Assembly (NCBI RefSeq): GCF_002288925.2
Contig: NW_022098021.1
Location: 2,209,974-2,273,973 of the forward strand
Length of the DNA stretch: 64,000 nucleotides
Origin: Delphinapterus leucas
Taxonomy: Eukaryota; Chordata; Mammalia; Artiodactyla; Monodontidae
Reading direction: 5' to 3'
Part shown: positions 46,672-58,575 of the stretch, piece after piece
Position numbering within the stretch: position 1 is the stretch's first letter
How the letters are laid out: the number at the start of each line of letters is the position of its first letter
Made by a program: the position numbers and the translations under genes
The notes under the pieces: generated by a model
What the model saw: the letters and a program-made list of their open reading frames with translations, nothing else
Databases searched by the model: none
Told to the model about the DNA's origin: nothing

Positions 46672-46878
46672 CATTTTTTTTTTTTTTAACATCTTTATTG
46701 AAGTATAATTGCTTTACAATGGTGTGTTAGTTTCTGCTTTATAACAAAGTGAATCAGTTATACATATACGTATGTTCCCATATCTCTTCCCTCTTGCGTC
46801 TCCCTCCCTCCCACCCTCCCTATCCCTCCCCTCTAGGTGGTCACAAAGCACCGAGCTGATCTCCCTGTGCTATGCGGC
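46672..46878 (-). mobile_element. Young 5'-truncated L1 3' end, antisense, with perfect target duplication
   Basis: Poly-T at 46674-46688 is followed by the reversed L1 3' UTR of the type seen at 1-480 (tataacaaagtgaatcagtt ... ctaggtggtcacaaagcacc). A perfect 16-bp target-site duplication tgggaagcctgtcttt flanks it at 46656-46671 and 46879-46894. Low divergence and the perfect duplication make it the most recent datable L1 here. Confidence 0.96.
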
Positions 46879-46894
46879 TGGGAAGCCTGTCTTT

Positions 46895-47190
46895 TGACTT
46901 CTGAATTCCAATTTTACATTTTTCAATTATAGGATTTTTACTATTATTTTGTGAATTCTACATCGTGTCATCTCCATTCTTGAACATGTTAATCATGGTT
47001 GTTTAAGATCTTTTTATCATACTTTCATTAATTGGGTTATTTGTAAGCTAACACTATTTTTTACTCTTTTCAGCTTTTTTGGTGTGACTGTTAATTTCTT
47101 ATTGAGAACTAGATTCTACCTAATCTAAGGAAGATTGTTATCCTCCTCCAGAAAGGTTACAATATACCTTCTGGTGGTGAGATTCAGTCA
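46895..47190 (-). mobile_element. Probable continuation of the old antisense L1M
   Basis: After the nested insertion the sequence keeps reversed-L1 character (atttttcaattataggattt, ttaatttcttattgagaact), but the match is loose and the right edge is uncertain. Confidence 0.4.
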
Positions 47191-47199
47191 GGGTGCATC

Positions 47200-49800
47200 A
47201 TTTTCATCTAATTTAGGACCAAGACGACTGTGAGCTGGGTTGGGTGTTACTGCAGGCTCCATCTCCATCCTTCACTTATTCCTAGAACCTTTCTCCCCAG
47301 CTGGCCCACCTCAAGGCCTGGAGTGTCTAACAGAAACTTTCTGCTTCATGGTGCTTGAATACCATGGTTTTTATCTCCAGACATTTTCAGGAAATTCTAT
47401 TATGTTTTTCAGTGGCTTTACGCTGAGCCACTTATCTTCTTAAGAATTCAGTAAATGCCTCTAGGCAAAAAAACATAAACTATAATACATCTCTAGGTCT
47501 CTTCTGTCACTGGGAATTTAGCTTCTCACATCCCAGCTGTTTTGAAGTCCCAAACTCCAGTTTCTTTGTCTCCAGTCCTCTGGAACTGCCAAATGCTCTG
47601 TTGGTGCCTTATAGAAGCATTTCTCTGCCTGCAGCTTTGGTTCTTGCCTCTGGACAAACTGAAAAATGCCCAGACAACAGTGACTCTGGGGAAGGTCTTA
47701 TGTATCTCAGAGGTCTCCTTCTCTCCAGGACCTTGATCCTTCCATTTCTCATCGCCCTGACAGCTCTCCAGTGTACTCAAATGGTTTCATCCAGTTTTCC
47801 TGTTTGTCCTCAAGCTGGAGTATTGGTCTGCTGCAAGCTCCTTCATAATAAATGGAAGCAGAAGTGTCAAGGCACATTTGATAAATAAAAATGTGTACTT
47901 CTTGCATCCATTACTGTTGTTAATAGGTTACCGTCTTTAATTCCAAGGAACTAAAGCTTCTACACCATTTCATTAGACAAGAGTAAGTGCAATCCGGCAA
48001 TCAGCTACTCTCTAAATCACCCAAAAGTGTTGGTCAGAGTCAACCAGCAGCAAAACATCCTTGTCTTTTACAGACGTCGTTATATTTGGGGTTAGACACT
48101 AACTTTTAGTAAGACACATGGCTTACCTCAAATGCAATAGCTTCCTGTGATCACCTCATTAGGTCACCAGAACTGCTATGAAAAATGAAGTTCAGCCTGT
48201 TTGTTTGTTTGTTCACTTTTCACATGGTAAATTTTGGACCATCTACAAAGTCAGATGTGTAATCCTTGCATGTTTCAAATACATTTCATGCCATTTTTAT
48301 CAATGTGAAATATGCAGCTTTTAATCAAAATATACTAATCCCATACTGCTCTACTTATCTACATTTAAAACTTTATATTCTTTACAGACATATGGAAGAA
48401 ACTTCGTGCCCTTTATTTCACATTCCAAAAGATTTTTGAGTGTAAAGATAGTTCTATTCCATCAGTGATGAACACATAAAATATATAAATAGGAAAATAT
48501 TTTCCATGTTATATTTTACCTAACGTGTGTTCACATAGTATTAAACGTTTCTCTTTGGTATAACTGGTCTTATCACTTTGAGAATTTATGCAAATGTCAT
48601 TGAATGAATTCAGGTGCTTGAAGCTCTATTTTAAGGCAACCATGTGATATAGCTGCCTTAGTAAAATGTGGTTTTAGTATGAAAAAGTAGAAGTCGAATG
48701 CTGGGACGAGAGAAGTGCTGAGCCTGCTTTATTCTGTTGTGGTCAGGACTCACCTTGATTTTGGTGTCCTGTTTAAACCTCACTCAAGGGCAACATCAAT
48801 GACAAGATAGTATATAGTGTCCCTAGGACAGTGAATGACTCTTAAACCATGTTTGCGTGGAGTAGTTCACAGGACCAAAAAGAAGCTAGTACATGTCAAG
48901 GGACAAATTTTCCAATATTGGGACATCTCTGACACGGAAGCATAAGAGGCATTCTTGGTCTTTAGAAAGAAGAGAGGCTCAGGGTCAAAGAGTGAGCAGG
49001 ATTGACTTGAGATTTATATGAAGAAGAACTTTTTAATAATTGGAGCAATACTGTGGTGGGTGAATTAATGCAGGAAGTAGAAAAGCATAAAGCACTGAAG
49101 ATGTTCAGTGATTTCTTGGGGATGGCATCAAGGGGAGAGTCTAGGTGATTTCTAAAATTTCTTCCAACTCTAAAACTATAAGACCCAGCAATGTCATATA
49201 AAGTCAGATCTTTGCTTTCCTTTCTCATTTAATAACTTAACATTTATTTACATGGAACATCAAAATTGGTTTTTCTTTCTTTCGTAATTTGGGGGAAGGA
49301 TTGGAAATTTGAAGAATAAGCTCTCTGCACAAAATTTTATCATGATGTAGTATTTAGCTCAAATTGCTGCTGTCTGGTCCTTTCTATAATCATCAGTAGT
49401 AAGGACACAGGACTCACGGCTAAGATCTTAAATCAAGCGAGGTTTCTGCCACCTGAAAACCAGGACAGCCTTTCCTCCTGTTTCCCTCAGCTTCTCCTTC
49501 TGAGACGTCACCAGAAGCATGTTTAACACTCATATTTGTACCAACATCTGTTCAGGAGGATCCAGGAGTTACCTAAAACATCAGAAGATTTCTGTCCTGT
49601 GCTCCCCACATCTGTCTGAGCCCTCACCAGAACTACCTGTAACGTCCATATTTCTACCCAGTGGTCTCTTTAGGGCAATCTATGTTTCTCTCTACCCTGC
49701 ACCTCAAAACCCTTCCAGCCTCTACCCATTACCCAATCCCAAGACCAATTCCACATTTTTAGCTGTTTGCTACAGCAGCATCCTACTTCCTGGTACCAGA
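47200..49800. other. Unassigned sequence; weak hAT-like tail near 49.15 kb
   Basis: gtgatttctaaaatttcttc followed by caactctaaaactataagac recalls the end of MER5/Charlie-type elements, but the match is too short for a firm call. Nothing else is recognised. Confidence 0.35.
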
Positions 49801-50187
49801 ATCTATGTTAGTGTCTCGGGGCTGCCGTAAGTAAGTACCACAAATTAGGTGGCTTAAAACCACAGAAATGTATTCTCTCACGGTGCTGGAGGCCAGAGTC
49901 TGAAAGCAGGGTGTTGGCAGGGTCCCCTTCCCCAAGGGGGTCCTAGGGAGGATCTGTTCCATGCTCTTGGGTTGCAGATCCTCGGCTTGTAGCTGCATCC
50001 CTCCACTGTCACGTGGCCCTCTTCCCCGCATGTCTCTGTCTCAGTGCATCTCTTCCAGAAGGACACCAGTTACTGAACTGAGGACCACTTAATCCAGTAT
50101 GACCTCATCTTAACTAATTATATCTGCAAAAATCCTATTTCTCACATAAGGTCACATTTGGTGGAGACACTATTCAACCCACTACAC
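49801..50187 (-). mobile_element. MLT1-type LTR (ERVL-MaLR), antisense
   Basis: Reversed MLT1 landmarks in order: gggctgccgtaagtaagtac, ggtggcttaaaaccacagaa, cggtgctggaggccagagtc, ggacaccagttactgaactg, gacctcatcttaactaatta and attcaacccactaca. Nearly full length; no internal MaLR sequence is attached. Confidence 0.85.
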
Positions 50188-50262
50188 GGGTTCTGTGTTC
50201 TTTGTGGGCTGTAGTGTGTCTGATCATCCTTATAGTTCCAGAATTAGCAGTGTCCGGCACTT

Positions 50263-50328
50263 GAAGGAAGGAAGGAAGGAAGAAAGGAAGGAAGGAAAGG
50301 GGAAAGAAAGGGAGGGAGGGAGGGAGAG
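50263..50328. repeat. (GGAA)n / purine-rich simple repeat
   Basis: Runs of ggaa grade into gggaaagaaagg and ggga units. (GGAA)n tracts can be bound by ETS-family factors; length variation is expected. Confidence 0.92.
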
Positions 50329-50664
50329 GATGTTCTCAATCACTAACTCTGTCAATTGGGACCAGTTTAAACCTCAAAGTTGAGATGAATACATTAAATA
50401 ATGCCCACTTCATCGGAGCATGATTTAAGATTGAGCCTTGAATTTTGATCCTCCTGTTTCACCACATAACTGTTTCCCATTAATCTCATTGATTGTCTCC
50501 AAATCAGCTTGAGGGCACCGTCCAGTCCACCCACGGAGATGCAAGTTTGCCATTTGTGGTTGAGTTTATTCTATTCCAGTAGGATTCTCATCACATCCTT
50601 TCTTCTAGTTCTTCTCACAAGAGAAGACCCTCCTCGACCACCCATATTTCTATATATTCAGAGT

Positions 50665-50858
50665 GTAGCTGTGTGGCCTTGGTAAGTCACTTAACCTTTC
50701 TGTGCCTCTGTTTCTTTACCTGTAAAATGGTACAAATAAGGGTACCTAAAACATAGGATTGCTATAAGCATTAAATAAGTTATCATTTATAAAGTGTTTA
50801 AAGCTGTGCCTGGTACGGAGTAAATGCTGCATATGTGTTTGCTAAATAAATTGTACTT
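50665..50858 (+). mobile_element. MIR SINE
   Basis: gtgtggccttggtaagtcac, ttaacctttctgtgcctctg, tttacctgtaaaatggtaca, ataagcattaaataagttat and agctgtgcctggtacggagt give the MIR centre and 3' end in order. Confidence 0.87.
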
Positions 50859-50901
50859 CACGTCGCTGAATACAAGTCAATGAAGTTTTTCTGTAAATGA
50901 A

Positions 50902-51119
50902 TTATGACGCAGCCATCAAGTGCCCAAAAGGCTCTGGGTGTTTCTCATCGTTTTCTTCGAGACGTAGCAACTGAGAGCTGGTTTCATCGATGTAGTTACT
51001 AAAGGCAGCAACACGAAGGAAAATTTTCTGAGCAGCGTTTTCCTGGCTGAGCTTAAAGGTCTGCTGCTCAAACACTTCTGTTTTGGAGATACGACGCTTT
51101 ACAGCATGAATGGAAAAAA
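50902..51119 (-). other. Candidate terminal coding exon or pseudogene fragment, 71 open codons, unrecognised
   Basis: Read on the minus strand, an acceptor-like site (cactctagcttccaggcag) precedes 51119. The frame then runs 71 codons to TAA at 50902-50904. It starts FSIHAVKRRISKTEVFEQQ, has a central KIFLRVAAFSNYIDE and ends FGHLMAAS. The frame stays open upstream to a methionine codon at 51160-51162. The composition is charged and helix-prone, protein-like rather than low-complexity, and unlike any transposon protein I know. No poly-A tail or flanking duplication points to a processed copy. A MIR lies just downstream, where a 3' UTR would be. I do not recognise the family. Confidence 0.35.
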
Positions 51120-51164
51120 CTGCCTGGAAGCTAGAGTGTTTTTTTTCTTTTTTACGTAACACCC

Positions 51165-53100
51165 ACTATTTGTACCTTACACTTCATGGTTTACAGAATG
51201 TTTGCTTTAAATAGTAATAGGGTTGCAGAAAGCCTGCCTGATGTGCCTCCTGATCTGGGAATCACAGAACCTGAGAAAGTTGGCGGTCTGTTGATGTCCT
51301 TTCTTGGCTTCTGCTTTGCACACTTACTTGAAGGGCTGTCAAAGTTGGCACAGCTTAAATGTCATTTTTTAAAAATAACTGAGGCTCTAAAGGCAGGCTG
51401 AGGTTGTGTGTGTGTGCACGCATGTGCACGTATGCGAGCACGTGTCAAAAAATGAAAGAGTTTAGCAAATATCTTCATTTGATTGAATATGAAAATGAAC
51501 TCAGACTTCACTTAAGTCGCTTTTCTGAGCCTCCTGTAGGACTGTTTCAATTGAGTTCAATCAAGGTGACACTTACAAGCTGGGACCCTGCCAGGTAAGA
51601 ATGACATCACACGAGGAATGTTCTTTGGCTGTAGCCCCGCCTCTCCTACATCCTTACCTCCCCCCCCTCCCCCCGTTTTGTCCTTTGCTAGAACCTGAAA
51701 TCTGTTCTTATTCCTCTTGGGAGGTCCGTTTACATTGAAGGCACATCTGGCTTAATTAGGCTGACAGCTGCTCCAGGTACATTGGACGGGGTCCAGGCAT
51801 CACATGCATTGCCATGAACTTGGCAGTTTAACCTTTCATAAGCTCATCCTTAGGCTGCAAATGAACTCGAGAGATGTGCTTTTATTATTTGTTACTACAT
51901 GTTCATTTTCTACCTTGCTACCAAAACTGTCATCGGAGAGACCACACTACAAGGCAAAAAGGGCACTTCCCTCGTGCCAACTGGTGAACAGCAAGGACCC
52001 AACTACCCAAACCTGTGAAATCTGGGCGGAAAAGCATAATAATAAGTGGTTCAGGGCGGTTCTGGGGAAGAGGCTGAGAAAACAATTCCCCTTTCAAGGC
52101 CCATGGCTTGCGTTTGCTTACATAGAACCTTTAGGCAGTAAAAGAGTGACTACAGTTATTGCCGCTTTGGCCCCAGCCAGCAGAGAAGGTGGTCTTCGGA
52201 CGCCCCACACGCAGTGATGTTCTCGTCCGCACTCCTGTTCCGCCAGCAACGGGGTGACCGAAAGGTTGGCACGTGAGGCTGGGATGGGTCGGGCTGTTGC
52301 AAAGCCACGCAGCCTGTGTTTTAAACTGCCTGCATTGAATGCCTTTGCAGTTGCTTTCATCGGCGTGCACACAGCTTTATTCCAGGAAAGCTCCATGCAG
52401 AAAAGCTGAGGACAACAACTGCTTTAGTTACCTCCGCCCCAGCCCGAGCCCAGATTCACAAAAGCAAAGGCAATTCCAGAAGGCCCTTCCAAGGAAAGAT
52501 GGTTTGCCTTCTCCCCACCATACGCACTCAGAGAAGGAGAGCGTTTTATTTAACACATTGCTGTTTGCCTTGCTGGAGGTTCAGCTAATAGAATATTTGG
52601 TTCTCTGGGGGGTTTCCTTTTCCCAAGGAGCCACACTGTTGGCCTTCCAGGGGACAAAGGGAATCTTTCGAAACGGAAGGTCCTTCAGTTTGCCAGGAGC
52701 ACCTTCTTCCTTGAGCTGACGTTTTCTACCATTACAGTTAACTTGTCTTTTTCTCCCTAACAATTCACCTCTACTCTGATTGGTCCCCGGAGGTGCACAC
52801 GATGCACCAAGTTTCTGACACCACGCCTCCTCCGGGAATTTCATGTTGAAATGCATTGTCTTACATAATAGGCCCAGCCGTACATTTTTCACACGCATGT
52901 TTCTGTGAACTTGACTTCACCTTTAGATTTTTTTTTAATGCCTCATTTTCCTGAGGGCACTTTTTGCGAAACTGATAAAATTCCTAATCTGTAGCATGTA
53001 ACGGGCGAGTCCCACCTCAGGTGTGGGTTCCTAGCATTCTCCCGAAACGTAAGACTTGGTGAAGGGAAAGAAGACCGTCAGCAACGGACGATGTCCCTTA
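51165..53100. other. Unassigned sequence with a (GT)n run at 51404-51446 and a C-rich run near 51660
   Basis: A donor-like CCAG|GTAAGA lies at 51594/51595 after an open + frame, but no good acceptor pairs with it. No repeats recognised. CpGs become more frequent towards 53 kb. Confidence 0.4.
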
Positions 53101-53114
53101 ACACTGGGAAGCAA

Positions 53115-53560
53115 GGCTCAGCACGCGGCGCGGGGATCCGCTTCCGTCTGGGGGGCCTCCGCACGTCTTCCCACGCCGGAGGAGAGAGGCTTCCCGCGCC
53201 CCCAGGAACTCGCATCAGTGACCTTCTCCGCCGGGGCAGGGCCAGCTAGCCCCAGGAGCCCTCCACCCTGACCCTGACCCTGACCCTGACCCTGACCGGT
53301 CCAGCGGCGCACCTGCCGGGCTGGAGGCTGGGGCCCGTGCATCTCAGCAGCGGGATGCGCTTTGAAAATAAGAGCCGACGGTGCGTGTGAAGAGGGGCGC
53401 AGGCTCAGTGTGGGCTCCCCCGAGGGTTCCCGGGGCCTGGCAGCGCTTCGGAGGCTGAGGCGGCTGCCCGAGGTCAAGCCGGAATGGGTGCCAGGATAAA
53501 TCTTCCTTTCCGGACGGAAGCGGGCACCCGAAGGCCACTAGGGGCTCAGCTGTCTCCCTC
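53115..53560. promoter_or_regulatory. CpG island, candidate promoter
   Basis: CpG density is high: about 25 CpGs between 53120 and 53400 by eye, in a GC-rich block, against a CpG-depleted background. A (ACCCTG)n array sits in the middle. No TATA box or recognised first exon was found and the direction of transcription is unknown. Islands of this kind usually mark promoters of broadly expressed genes or of developmental or long non-coding transcripts. Confidence 0.6.
53265..53297. repeat. (ACCCTG)5.5 hexanucleotide array
   Basis: Five exact ACCCTG units plus half a unit. On the other strand this is (TCAGGG)n, one base different from the vertebrate telomere unit TTAGGG and a known variant in proximal telomere arrays. 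At 33 bp inside a CpG island it may equally be a local slippage repeat. Confidence 0.9.
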
Positions 53561-53699
53561 TTTGGCCCAAAGTCCACGGCTGCAGCTCCCAGCTGGCCAG
53601 CCCCACGCTCCACCCCCCTCGTGCCGGGGAATGACCAGCCTTGGCCCCCAAAGCCAGCCTGCCACAGGAGAAAGCGCCAGGACGTCAAGGATGCCCGTA

Positions 53700-56055
53700 A
53701 AATCCCAAAGACAAAATATTCAGGTCGCTCATTTCAGTACATAGCATATATAAATAATATTTCTTAGAGATGCTTAGCTACAATTTTAAAAAATATATAT
53801 ATATTTTACAAAAGTATGTTACCTATCACTATAAAGTTGCTCACAGTGTACAGATAGGAGTAAAACAATAAAGGAACAAAATTAGAAAAAGTTTTATCAC
53901 CTAATTTTTCTTGTCCCACCAGCCAATTAAACGAACGGGAACATTTAACATATCAGATTTAAAAAGTGCACCAGCAATTGGCTCTCATGGATGCTTTGAT
54001 CCATTTCCTAAAACAGACAAAGAATAAAATTCGCAGTTGAGCAAAAACAAAAAATCAACTTTCAATTTGATGGCAATAAAATCTGTGCTTCTTGATCAAA
54101 CGCTATCAGAATAACTGATTTGTTTCTTTACTTTTTCAAATCTGTGTACAAGTCAGGTCAAATGTCTGTTTTAGTTTATATAACTATTAATAACCATACA
54201 ATAAAATTTTATGATGTAATGAGACACCATGCCATGAATGTTAGTCATAGACCATGCACCATGCATTTCTGTCCACTATAAATCACCCGGCACAGCGGCT
54301 GGCTTGTTTATAACAACCCCTCTTGACAACTGTAGCGCTGCCTTTTCCCTGCATATTAATTAGTACATGTGACAGAGGATAACGCCATCTCTGGGACAAC
54401 AAAGGCTTTCGCTCCCCTGAGCCTCTGCGCATCCACTTGGCTGTCTTTGTAGATGCTTTTTCCTCGCTGATTAAATGAGATAAATTCAGGCCACTTTCTG
54501 AGTTCCAGTGAACCGGGAGGGGTAATCCAGCACCCGTTGGAAGCTTGTGAAGCTGGTGACCAAGCCGTTCACACCTCCCTGGCTACTCTGTCCTCCCAGC
54601 CCGGGAGCTGACCGGGATCCTCTAAAACCAACCTCACCTCATGCAGAGCTGCTCCTGCTGGGTTTCAGAGCCACATCTTCATTTTTCAGATTTTTCAAAA
54701 AGGCTTTGATGGTCAGAGCTCACAAGTAAGTACAAAGCATGTAATTTAAGTCTGAAAAACACGTTGATAGTAAAAAAAAAGTTGGCTATTTGACTTACTT
54801 TAGCTCAAACATCCAGCTATTTGGAAATACCTGTTTTTGACTGAATTTCTCCTCTCGTCCAGGTGTTCGGCATTTTGTAGACAAGGATTAAGTACTCGTA
54901 TTAGCATATAATGCGTCATATCCCTGGAAATTTGGGCAAACCAAAAGAAACTGGCTTCTTTCTTAGCATAATCAAAATAAACTTTTCTCATTTCGTTTAT
55001 AAGGTCACATCCCAAAGGGGAGGTGGGTTCCATGAAATAGTGGTTTTCATCCAGTTGCTACTTGTTTCACTCTGGGGTAAGGATTTCCAGCGAATAAGAC
55101 ACGTGAGCTGAGCAGTCGGGGCCCGTGGAGCTGCGAGGCCCCTCAGGGCGCTCACCTCCATGCAGGCACGCAGCCTCCGCTGGCCGTCCCCAGCTGGTCC
55201 CTGGGGAAGCACCTCCCAAAATGTATAGACAATGCAGATGGACTCTCAGCCTCGGAAGTTTCCCTCATTAGAGCTGAGGGTGTGGGAGAATAGAGTCTGG
55301 AGCCCTGGGCACAGGCAGGGGTAACAGGAGGGGCTGCACCATGCCCCGCATACTCCTGGGGGGCTGGCCGGTGCACGGGTGGGAAGAGGATGCTCAGGGA
55401 TGGAGGCTCCCATGCGAGGAGCTGAGCTCACGTCAGAGCCGAAAAGCAAACCCGCTGTGGACTAAAGCATAGCATTCGTTTGCCCTCTCCTTGCTTGTTT
55501 TCTAGAAATTTACGGACGTGGGAGACTCTGGGCCAACCCGCTGCAGGACCAGGCTGGCAGGTGCTTAGGTAAATTCCTCCAGTGAGGTGGATCGGATCCT
55601 GGTACGGACGATGACACCAGGGTGGAAGAGAAGTTATTGACAGGTACGCACAGAGACAGCAGGATGTTTGTAAACAAAGAAAAATGCCGCAGCCAGCAGT
55701 CTCCGCCCTGTCTCTTCCCAAAGCCCATGCCAGTGCGGGTGTTGCAGCTGATTCCTGGGCAAGACAGAGCGTACGTAAGCCCTTTCCACGAGGTCACAAT
55801 ATCGGGGGTGAACGCGGGCAAGGCCAGCTCTCAGTGCCCTGCGGGTATGAAACAAACCCTGGTCTCCAGGTGTGGGAAGCCATCTTCCTATCAAGGTTTA
55901 AATCAGCATTTTTCCTGTCACGCTTTTCTGAGGTCAGGAGTTCGTACAGCCTTTGTCGTCACCGTACCCTGTGTGCGTCACACCCAACAGAAAGAGCTCT
56001 GGCTAGACGATTAACCAACCAGGTTTTTTTGTAAAGATCATATCCAAATTTCACC
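53700..56055. other. Unassigned sequence, with a candidate exon at 55506-55568
   Basis: AT-rich to about 54.3 kb (a palindromic TA run at 53790-53805), then mixed. A 63-base interval is bounded by a strong acceptor (cttgcttgttttctag, ending 55505) and a strong donor (CTTAG|GTAAAT at 55568/55569) with two open frames. Nothing is recognised in its peptides. Confidence 0.35.
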
Positions 56056-56059
56056 AGCT

Positions 56060-56205
56060 TTGGGATCGGGGGAAAATCACTCAACATTCTGAGTATTTCT
56101 TTCAGTTTTCTATAGTGAAATAACAATAACACCCACAATTCAGAGTTGCTAGAAGGAGCACATGAGAGCACAGATCTTCGGAGCTTTGCAAACTCTCAAG
56201 TATAG
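56060..56205 (+). mobile_element. Probable MIR fragment, diverged
   Basis: ggaaaatcactcaacattct, tcagttttctatagtgaaat, aacaataacacccacaattc and agagttgctagaaggagcac follow the MIR order loosely. Confidence 0.45.
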
Positions 56206-56209
56206 GACA

Positions 56210-56950
56210 CAAGGCCGGGGGGTGTGCACCTCTGCCTTGTGGGCCACAGGAAAGCATGGGGACGCAGGCCTGCGGTGTGCGCAGCCTTCGGAGGCTGTGT
56301 GCCACAAGGTGGAGGAACTTGATTTGCATTTGACAAGAATGTCCTTCAGATCAGCAGGTAGAGAACTGAATCTAAGGGGCGGGGAGGACTTTAAGAGGCT
56401 GCTGAGGTGTTGGTACACAAAAGGCAGAGAGGCAGTGGAACTAGGATGGTCCTGACGGTGAGATGGGCGTGGTCAGAAGCAGCCTGTTTAAGACACTCGA
56501 AGCTCCAAGAGTCAAGTGCGTTTTCACAGTGTGAACGGTGTGAACTTGGGAAGACAGAGTGAGAAACAAGTTTGGGAGTAAAACACAAGAGAGTCAGTTT
56601 GGCACGTGCTCAGTTTGTTACCTGCGCGCACCTGGAAGGGAATGTGAGCTGGCGGGACTCTGAGTCTGCAGACCACGGGTGACGGCAGGGCTGAGACGCG
56701 AGTTCCACTTGTCAATAGAATTGAAAATGATGGTTCCTGGGAGCACTCAAGCTTCAGGGGCAGAGGGGTGGATGGCCAAAAAGGGAAGATGGCCAGAGAC
56801 TGGGCGCCAGGGTCCCCCGGCATCCCGAGGGCAGGAGCCAGCACCACGGGGACTGGGTCAGCTGCGGCCATCTCTGGAGGTCTTCCTGCCTCCATCAGTT
56901 CCTGGCACAGAGTCAGGCTGGGATTCCGTGCAGGGCTGTGCATTTAGCCA
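56210..56950. other. Unassigned sequence
   Basis: GC-moderate DNA with no recognised gene or repeat. Confidence 0.4.
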
Positions 56951-56954
56951 GGTG

Positions 56955-57078
56955 CCACCCACTCACACTAGGCGGTGGACCCGTGAGGGCAGGGGCCGCG
57001 TCCTGGTCATTGCTCTGGATCCTGAATCTGCCCCAGGAAGACGGCACACTTTGAAACTGGTGTTTGTTGAGCAAAGCA
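56955..57078 (+). mobile_element. L2 3' end fragment
   Basis: cgtgagggcaggggccgcgt, cctggtcattgctctggatc and gtgtttgttgagc match the L2 terminus (tgagggcagggactttgtct ... cactgctgtatcc ... atatttgttgaa). Confidence 0.6.
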
Positions 57079-57079
57079 A

Positions 57080-57785
57080 GACTTGAAAATCTGCTTGAAT
57101 ACCCTAAGATTTTATCCCATTTTGTAAGTAACTTGTGTCAGGAGAAGCTTCAATTGCATAATAGGTGGGGTATGTGTAAACGCTACTGTATCCATAATAC
57201 CTGGCCCTTGCTGTATCTGGGGTGTGACATTTTGCCCTCAAAATGTATATAAAAAATATACAGCACGGAGACAAAAAAAGAGAAAAATCTCTCTCTCTGC
57301 CTCTCTCCTCTGTCCTTTGACTTTTTGAGAGCTGTGGCTGAAAAGAAATCCTCTAAGACGAAAACTACTAATTCCAATATTTCACATTTGGGGTCATTTT
57401 CCTTCGTTTTTAAAAACATTGCTGTAGCCTCCCCTCCACTCCCCACTCCCAGCCATATTTCTAACCTGCCGCAAGGCCAGCAACACCTAATGCAAAGTGT
57501 CCGTGTCAGAGGGTGGCCATGCATATTCATCACCGCCCCTTGGACCATCCTGGTGATTTACCTCTTGCATCTCGCATCTCCTTATTGGGTTTATAAGTTA
57601 TGTGATCTTTCACTTTCTGTGTCAATTTCCTGTTCTCATTTTGCAAATTCAGTGCCATGCATCCACTTCTATTAATTTGGCACCTGGAACTGAGATTTAC
57701 TGTGTGGTCTGACATCTCTAGTTCAATCAAAATAAAATATCAGACCCGTAGCTCTCTCTCCATTGCCCCAAATTGTGTTGTTGTT
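57080..57785. other. Unassigned sequence
   Basis: No recognised gene or repeat. Confidence 0.4.
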
Positions 57786-57789
57786 CTTT

Positions 57790-57900
57790 GTACCAAGCTG
57801 AGTCATCTCCTTAAAGCACAGGCCTCGGTTTCCTTGATCAGTGAAGTGGGGATCATACCTGCAGTGTTTCCTTCTCATAAAGATGTGATAAAATTCCTAA
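57790..57900 (+). mobile_element. MIR fragment
   Basis: ctgagtcatctccttaaagc, ctcggtttccttgatcagtg, aagtggggatcatacctgca and ataaagatgtgataaaattc keep the MIR centre in order. Confidence 0.6.
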
Positions 57901-58566
57901 AGTAAAAATAATTTTCATTGGCTTTTGTGCTTCAGGAAATTATTTTCCTTATAAAACACGGGGTCACCTGAGTGATAAGGAAACCCTGTTCATCCACAGC
58001 CAATGTCTGCAACAAAGGCCTGGCTGGAAGTTCCAGAAGTGGCCAACCAAGCCTCATTGACCGTATCTCCAAGTCTCGGTGACACCTATGGAAACAGTTA
58101 TGTCTGTTAAATCTGAAGAGGATTAGGTGCCTATGAATTAGAATAACGTCTGCAGTTACACCAGGGAGGATGCAGTTACCAGGGTGATCCATCCTTACCC
58201 TTCAGGATGGAGGCCGAACAACATCTGGGTTTGAGAAGAAAGGTCTACACCCATGATCAAATTTCATCAATGGTCAGGGGCAGGATGAGTCATCCACCTG
58301 CTGAAGCTCCCGGGCCAGACCTTCGCTGCAATCAAACATCGACTCTAGAGGACCAGGTCCTCCCGGTCACTTAGGCAAACTCTGTGACTTACAAGGAAAG
58401 GTCCAGACTCGCAATGTACAGATCCACGTAAGCCTCAGTATCCACGAGGGGCTCCAAGAGAAGCCAGTGCAATTGTAAACCAGGCCACAAGGCTAGGAAA
58501 ATGCCTTGAGGAACCACTGCCAGGGGGATGCCAAGTCTGCACGAGGCTGTCGTGCTACCGGGTTTT
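57901..58566. other. Unassigned sequence
   Basis: No recognised gene or repeat. Confidence 0.4.
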
Positions 58567-58575
58567 AAAAGTAGT

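Noticed and set aside
52581..52898. 105-codon minus-strand open frame
   Set aside because: No motif, no splice context and no neighbouring support.
57183..57548. 121-codon minus-strand open frame
   Set aside because: Composition of simple CT/AG-rich runs near 57.28 kb and no recognisable domain.
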